Positions 60,483 through 64,000 of a stretch of DNA of 64,000 nt are shown here, piece by piece. The position numbers and the translations under genes are program-made. The DNA is from Vibrio ostreicida. Its GTDB lineage: Bacteria > Pseudomonadota > Gammaproteobacteria > Enterobacterales > Vibrionaceae. The notes beneath the pieces are model-generated. The model was not told the DNA's origin. It did no database searches and was given only the letters and a program-made list of their open reading frames with translations. The stretch lies in NCBI RefSeq assembly GCF_013074385.2, contig NZ_JABEYA020000005.1:62001-126000 (forward strand), written 5' to 3'. The number at the start of each line of letters is the position of its first letter. Within the stretch, counting starts at the first letter, position 1.

Positions 60483-60899
60483 GTTAAGGCAAGAACTCAG
60501 GTCAGTAAGGTAATTAGTATGGATTCCTCGGCTGAGGTGATCAGACAGGCGAAAAAATCAGATTACGCGTTGGTCTGTGATTTGTGCCGGAACAATTTCT
60601 TGGCAACGCCAACCCCTCGTCAGTTTCATCACCGGAGGAAAGACAAACATACTTTTCTTTATGTGGTTGAATCAGAGAATGACCTGTCGGGTATGATCTT
60701 AGCTAAGGCGGTCGAAACAGGCAATAAACACCGTTGGTCACAAAAGAAACTGTTTGTTTATATTGAGATTTTGTGTTCGATAGAAGACAAACAACGACAA
60801 AGGAAAAAAAAGCTGATGTGTACTTTGAGTCACTGGGCAAAAAAACGCAGTGCATTTTGCCAGTTATTGATGGCACAAGTACACGGCCCCAAGTTTTAG
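60432..60899 (+). CDS. GNAT-like or hypothetical protein starting in the repeat
   Basis: A 155-codon frame whose N-terminus lies in the right-hand repeat. EVIRQAKKSDYALVCDLC and LYVVESENDLSGMILAKAVE recall the start and middle of GNAT acetyltransferases; the C-terminal ~50 residues are basic and unconvincing. It ends just before a terminator. Perhaps a partial gene. Confidence 0.4.
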   Translation: MNYHNLYTRFQRRALGLVKARTQVSKVISMDSSAEVIRQAKKSDYALVCDLCRNNFLATPTPRQFHHRRKDKHTFLYVVESENDLSGMILAKAVETGNKHRWSQKKLFVYIEILCSIEDKQRQRKKKLMCTLSHWAKKRSAFCQLLMAQVHGPKF

Positions 60900-60925
60900 C
60901 CAAACAAACTAAGTTAATGAACCCA

Positions 60926-60950
60926 AAAAGGAACAGCTCCGGTTCCTTTT
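60926..60950. terminator. Bidirectional terminator
   Basis: Stem AAAAGGAAC / GTTCCTTTT between convergent reading frames; A-run left and T-run right let it work on both strands. Confidence 0.75.
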
Positions 60951-60968
60951 GGGGCCCACAAGTTATGC

Positions 60969-61222
60969 TTAGTAAGCCACACCAATCCGCTGCTGAGGAT
61001 AGTGGCCGCTTTCAAGTTCATCGATCATTGCGATGACATAATCCGTCACTGAAATTCGGCTGTTCCCTTGCTCATCAGTTAACAGCGCCTCAGACCCAAT
61101 CCGGTAAGGTCCTTGTGTTTCTCCAGAGAAGATCTCTGCTGCTGGGCTGATAAATGTCCAATTCAATGGGCTGTCGGATTCACGAAAGCACGTTAAGGCT
61201 TGGCGCAGAATCTGTTGATTGA
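60969..61222 (-). pseudogene. NAD(P)-binding oxidoreductase, C-terminal remnant
   Basis: The frame keeps only the last ~85 residues of a YwnB/NmrA-like NAD(P)-binding protein: CFRESDSPLNWTFISPAAEI, ISVTDYVIAMIDELE and RIGVAY at the end. The Rossmann N-terminus (GxxGxxG) is missing. It abuts the LysR remnant on the other strand. Confidence 0.7.
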
Positions 61223-61226
61223 GCAG

Positions 61227-61642
61227 GTAGTGGCGTTTACCCAACAACACCCCAAAGCGTCGATTGATATTATTGCCTCTGATCAATACGCTGAGATGGT
61301 TGATGAGAGAGTGGATATTGCGTTGAGATATACCGACAGCCCAGATGAAAACCTTATCGCGCGCCGTCTAATGGCGATTGATACCGCCATTTGTGCCTCC
61401 CCAGAATATTGGTGAGCGCCGCGACTCAAGGCCATGGCATCATTCGTTTGCCATGCGATCTCGCCAACCCGTTAATACACTCAGGTGCATTGGTGCCAAT
61501 TCTTAATCAGTACCACTACTCAAATTATGCGCTGTGGGCGCTTTACCTTTCGCGCAGCTATCAGCAACCGCTGGTGCGATGCTTTATCGATTTTTTGTTA
61601 GAGCATTGGAAGAAGGACATCAAACAAGTGACGCGACAATAA
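61227..61642 (+). pseudogene. LysR-family regulator, C-terminal remnant
   Basis: Two frames hold parts of a LysR effector domain: EQVVAFTQQHPKASIDIIAS, DERVDIALRYTDSPDENLIA, ending ICASPEYW, then in another frame SAATQGHGIIRLPCDLANPL and the C-terminus. The HTH is gone and a stretch between the pieces is lost. Confidence 0.75.
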
Positions 61643-61826
61643 ATAAAAAGGGAAGCATGGGTTCTCATCGATGCATTAAAGGTTGCTAAATACTCTGGTG
61701 CCAAATTTCATTATTTGGCCTCAACAAGGTCGACAAGCCTAACGAAAGTTTCATGGGTGATAGCGTTCATCACTCATTTGTACTTATAACGTTAGGTTGG
61801 TGACCATATCGGTAACCGCCAAGTTT

Positions 61827-62135
61827 TCATGGAGGGCATTGTGCTGTTGATGCAACGAGAAACTGCAATGCTTTTGATGACATGGTCGGCATCATTTCAG
61901 TGACGTCGTAGGTCGCTAGACTTTCACGATAAAACGGGTCTAAAGCGAGAATTTCGTTTAATTTATTTCGACTGCTAACGGTCGCAATAATAATCCCACC
62001 CGTTCTTGGTTCTTTACGCCCAGATAACTGGAAATGACCCGCTAGATATTGCTTCTTTAAGAATTCAACATGTTCCGGAATAAACTTATCAACAAGTTCG
62101 AGAGATTTAGTGTAGGTAAGAGAGACGATAAACAA
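61827..62135 (-). CDS. YciI-like protein
   Basis: 102 residues of YciI type (FIVSLTYTKSLELVDKFIPE, HFQLSGRKEPRTGGIIIA, with conserved His and Asp). The best start is TTG 62135, six bases after AAGGAAGGA; another TTG at 62156 is open. The family is a ferredoxin-like fold of unclear activity. Confidence 0.78.
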   Translation of the reverse strand: MFIVSLTYTKSLELVDKFIPEHVEFLKKQYLAGHFQLSGRKEPRTGGIIIATVSSRNKLNEILALDPFYRESLATYDVTEMMPTMSSKALQFLVASTAQCPP

Positions 62136-62404
62136 AGCGATTCCTTCCTTGGTCAATACGGTGTTGGTGGTTCACGCATGAAACCCATGCTAAATGATGA
62201 GCGAGGTGGCATTCCAAAGCTCGCTCACTATACCGTAGACACTTAATCGAAATCAAATTGGTGCAAGAAAGCAGTCAAACGACCTAAACCAGCAAACACA
62301 CGCCTTCTTACAAAAATCATCAAGATTGTACTGGGACATTCTCGACATAACGATGAATCATGTTGAACTCTATTTCTCTAGGGCGTCACCGATCTTCCCC
62401 TCGA

Positions 62405-63598
62405 CTAAGCAGATTGCAGTTCAACTTGGGCTCGTTGACGTAAAAACATGATGATAAATGCGCTAATGCTGATAAAAGACAATATCCAGCTTGCTAGAAC
62501 CATGGTTTGGTGTGTGGCGGGCACGAACGATAAACCAAACGTAAAGCCAAATGCGCCAACCATTTGCAGTGCTCCATAAAGCGCACCCACTTGTCCCTTA
62601 TGGTTTGGAAACATGTACAGGGCAGAGACGCCCGCGATCGCAATTAAAAATGCGCATCCGAAGGCCATCGCTGCAAAGCCAACTAACATTAATAAATAGC
62701 TGTTTAAGAACAAACTTACCGTAGTCAAAATACAACCCAAAACCTGAACCAAACAGCCAACGACTAGCGTCATGTTTTCGCTGATTCGTTGCCTCAAATA
62801 CTGGCTCCAAAATAACCGTGATACCACGCTACTGACAATCAAAGCCATTGACCCTATGGCATAATCCGCAGCGCTTAAATCAAATTGATTCTGAGCAACA
62901 AACGATCCCGTAACTTGGAACAGTAACAGGCAACTGGTGCCGCTAAACATCATCGATAGATAGCACAAAAATGTTGGGTTCGATGATATAAACACATAAT
63001 CTTTTATTATCTGTTTCGGTTTAATCGCATTGGGGTTTTTGTGACTGATGGTTTCACGCTTGATAAAAGTGATCACGAATAGCGTCGCGATGGCAAGGCC
63101 TGCCATAAAGACAAAATTGCCTTTCCAGCTAAAATGGTGAGTGAGATAGCCCCCTAAAATGAGCGTTAGACCAGGTAAGCTCATAAATAAAATCCCATAC
63201 CAAGCCAGTATCCCAATAAGCTGGGTTTTGTCGAACGTGTCTTGCAATATTGTTCGGCACAGCAAATAAAGACCTCCGACACCTAACCCTTGTATGACTC
63301 GACCCAGTAACAGAGTCTCTATGCTGTTTGAAATCAGGCACGCCATGGAACCGATGACAAACACCCCAGAGGCGACTAAGGCAACGGGCTTTCTTCCATA
63401 GCGTTCGGATAAAGGTCCGCAGATAAGTTGGCTAGAGGCTAGAGCAATAAAAAAGAGGCTTAAGGACTGTTGAACGAATGCCTCAGAAGTGTGTAACTGA
63501 GCCTGAATTTCGGGAAAGCTTGGCGTATACATGCTCGCGGCAAAAAAATAGCTAGATGCCATCAAAAGGCTGATCAAGATAGTGGTTAATTTGGACAC
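62405..63598 (-). CDS. MFS transporter, Bcr/CflA drug-efflux type
   Basis: 397 residues, twelve membrane segments, with the MFS motif GPLSERYGRKPVAL between segments 2 and 3 and RVIQGLGVGGLYLLCR in segment 4, as in Bcr/CflA. It expels drugs or sugars-like solutes by proton antiport. The AraC gene upstream, same strand, may regulate it. Confidence 0.88.
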   Translation of the reverse strand: MSKLTTILISLLMASSYFFAASMYTPSFPEIQAQLHTSEAFVQQSLSLFFIALASSQLICGPLSERYGRKPVALVASGVFVIGSMACLISNSIETLLLGRVIQGLGVGGLYLLCRTILQDTFDKTQLIGILAWYGILFMSLPGLTLILGGYLTHHFSWKGNFVFMAGLAIATLFVITFIKRETISHKNPNAIKPKQIIKDYVFISSNPTFLCYLSMMFSGTSCLLLFQVTGSFVAQNQFDLSAADYAIGSMALIVSSVVSRLFWSQYLRQRISENMTLVVGCLVQVLGCILTTVSLFLNSYLLMLVGFAAMAFGCAFLIAIAGVSALYMFPNHKGQVGALYGALQMVGAFGFTFGLSFVPATHQTMVLASWILSFISISAFIIMFLRQRAQVELQSA

Positions 63599-63679
63599 TC
63601 GTCTACCTATAAGGTTAAGAACAGAGCACCATACTAGATCGTTCTTCTGATTAAGGTTTTGGCTAAAGCGACAAGGGCT

Positions 63680-64000
63680 TTACAAATCGCGCCAACCTTC
63701 CTTGTTTCGTGATTTTTTTTGATGTTCTTTAAAGGCAGTTGAGAAGGAGGATAGGCTTGAATACTTTAGATCAAAAGCAACGTCGGTTGCGCTCAGGCCT
63801 TGATTCAGCAATTTTTCAGCACGTTCCATAATGACTTTACTGCGGACCTCTTTGAAAGACGCGTTGAAATGTGTGAGAAAAAGCCGATTTAAGGTACGAA
63901 CGGAAGCGCCTGTCTGTTGAGACAAGTCTGAAATAGACATTTTAATGTTCGGTTGGTCGGAGAGTGCTTCGATGACCAACAGCAGCCGCCTGTCCATATA
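63680..64000 (-). CDS. AraC-family regulator, C-terminal part (runs off window)
   Basis: The visible ~105 residues are the double HTH of an AraC protein (ISDLSQQTGASVRTLNRLFL, then ATDVAFDLKYSSLSSFSTAF). The frame is open to the window end, so the N-terminal sensor domain lies outside. It is 81 bases upstream of the MFS gene and probably controls it. Confidence 0.85.
   Translation of the reverse strand, partial: YMDRRLLLVIEALSDQPNIKMSISDLSQQTGASVRTLNRLFLTHFNASFKEVRSKVIMERAEKLLNQGLSATDVAFDLKYSSLSSFSTAFKEHQKKSRNKEGWRDL

Noticed and set aside
60800..60960. Frameshift at an A8 run in the GNAT-like ORF
   Set aside because: The alternative frame has no stop before the terminator, while the original frame ends neatly before it, so no shift is needed.
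1..64000. tRNA, rRNA, CRISPR array, prophage tail genes
   Set aside because: None seen on either strand; tandem short repeats found belong to RAYT-type elements and promoter boxes.

Overview
The window is chromosomal DNA from a marine gammaproteobacterium, most likely a Vibrio. The evidence is the MarR-type CosR gene divergent from a BCCT betaine transporter, a ravA-viaA operon, a multidomain GH18 chitinase, a CueR with Enterobacteria-like cysteine spacing, and moderate GC with dense two-strand coding. No tRNA, rRNA, CRISPR array or origin was seen.

Bases 1-24963 are mainly ordinary chromosome: the start of a DEAD-box helicase, an M3 peptidase, an adenylosuccinate synthetase paralogue with a divergent LysR gene, a broken ABC-F gene behind a structured leader peptide, a chitinase, ltaE with a Nudix gene, ravA-viaA, EamA/Lrp and CosR/BCCT divergent pairs, a DnaQ-like exonuclease with a CBS/DUF294 protein, cueR and a free-standing acetate kinase.

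Bases 25300-46000 form an accessory island centred on an R-body (refractile body) operon. It starts with two regulators: an XRE-HTH/AAA ATPase broken by one base in an A7 tract, and an AAA domain fused to an AraC-type HTH. Then come six or seven RebB-like proteins, two unknown proteins, an HNH-nuclease-like protein and a small protein, closed by a terminator. Downstream are separate transcription units for a DUF4157 (eCIS core) protein, unknown effector-like ORFs, a decayed DUF1906 gene, a LysM/GH18-like protein, an eCIS-type AAA ATPase, a protein with an alanine-rich N-terminus, and three tandem paralogues resembling the PatG C-terminal region. No contractile tail genes (sheath, tube, baseplate) lie in the window.

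The most informative observation is a shared promoter design. Hexamers TACCAA (or one mismatch) recur at exactly 21-bp spacing upstream of the R-body operon and at least five other units of the island, on both strands. In most cases a -10-like hexamer follows exactly 21 bases after the last box. This looks like a class II AraC-type activator site, and it ties R-body genes, eCIS-core/AAA genes and hydrolase genes into one proposed regulon. The AAA-AraC fusion protein is the obvious candidate activator.

The island also carries decay and rearrangement marks: a truncated REP-associated (RAYT/Y1) transposase with three direct repeats, a chain of four hairpins, and repeated spacers between effector-like ORFs. 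Bases 46446-64000 return to mostly ordinary genes: LysE/LysR, an IgaA/UmoB-like membrane protein, a DUF1906-SH3 protein, a VOC protein behind a SoxR-like dyad, trhO, an RES/Xre toxin-antitoxin pair, a TauD-like/TSUP module between 99-bp direct repeats, remnants of a divergent oxidoreductase/LysR pair, an MFS transporter and an AraC gene cut by the window end.
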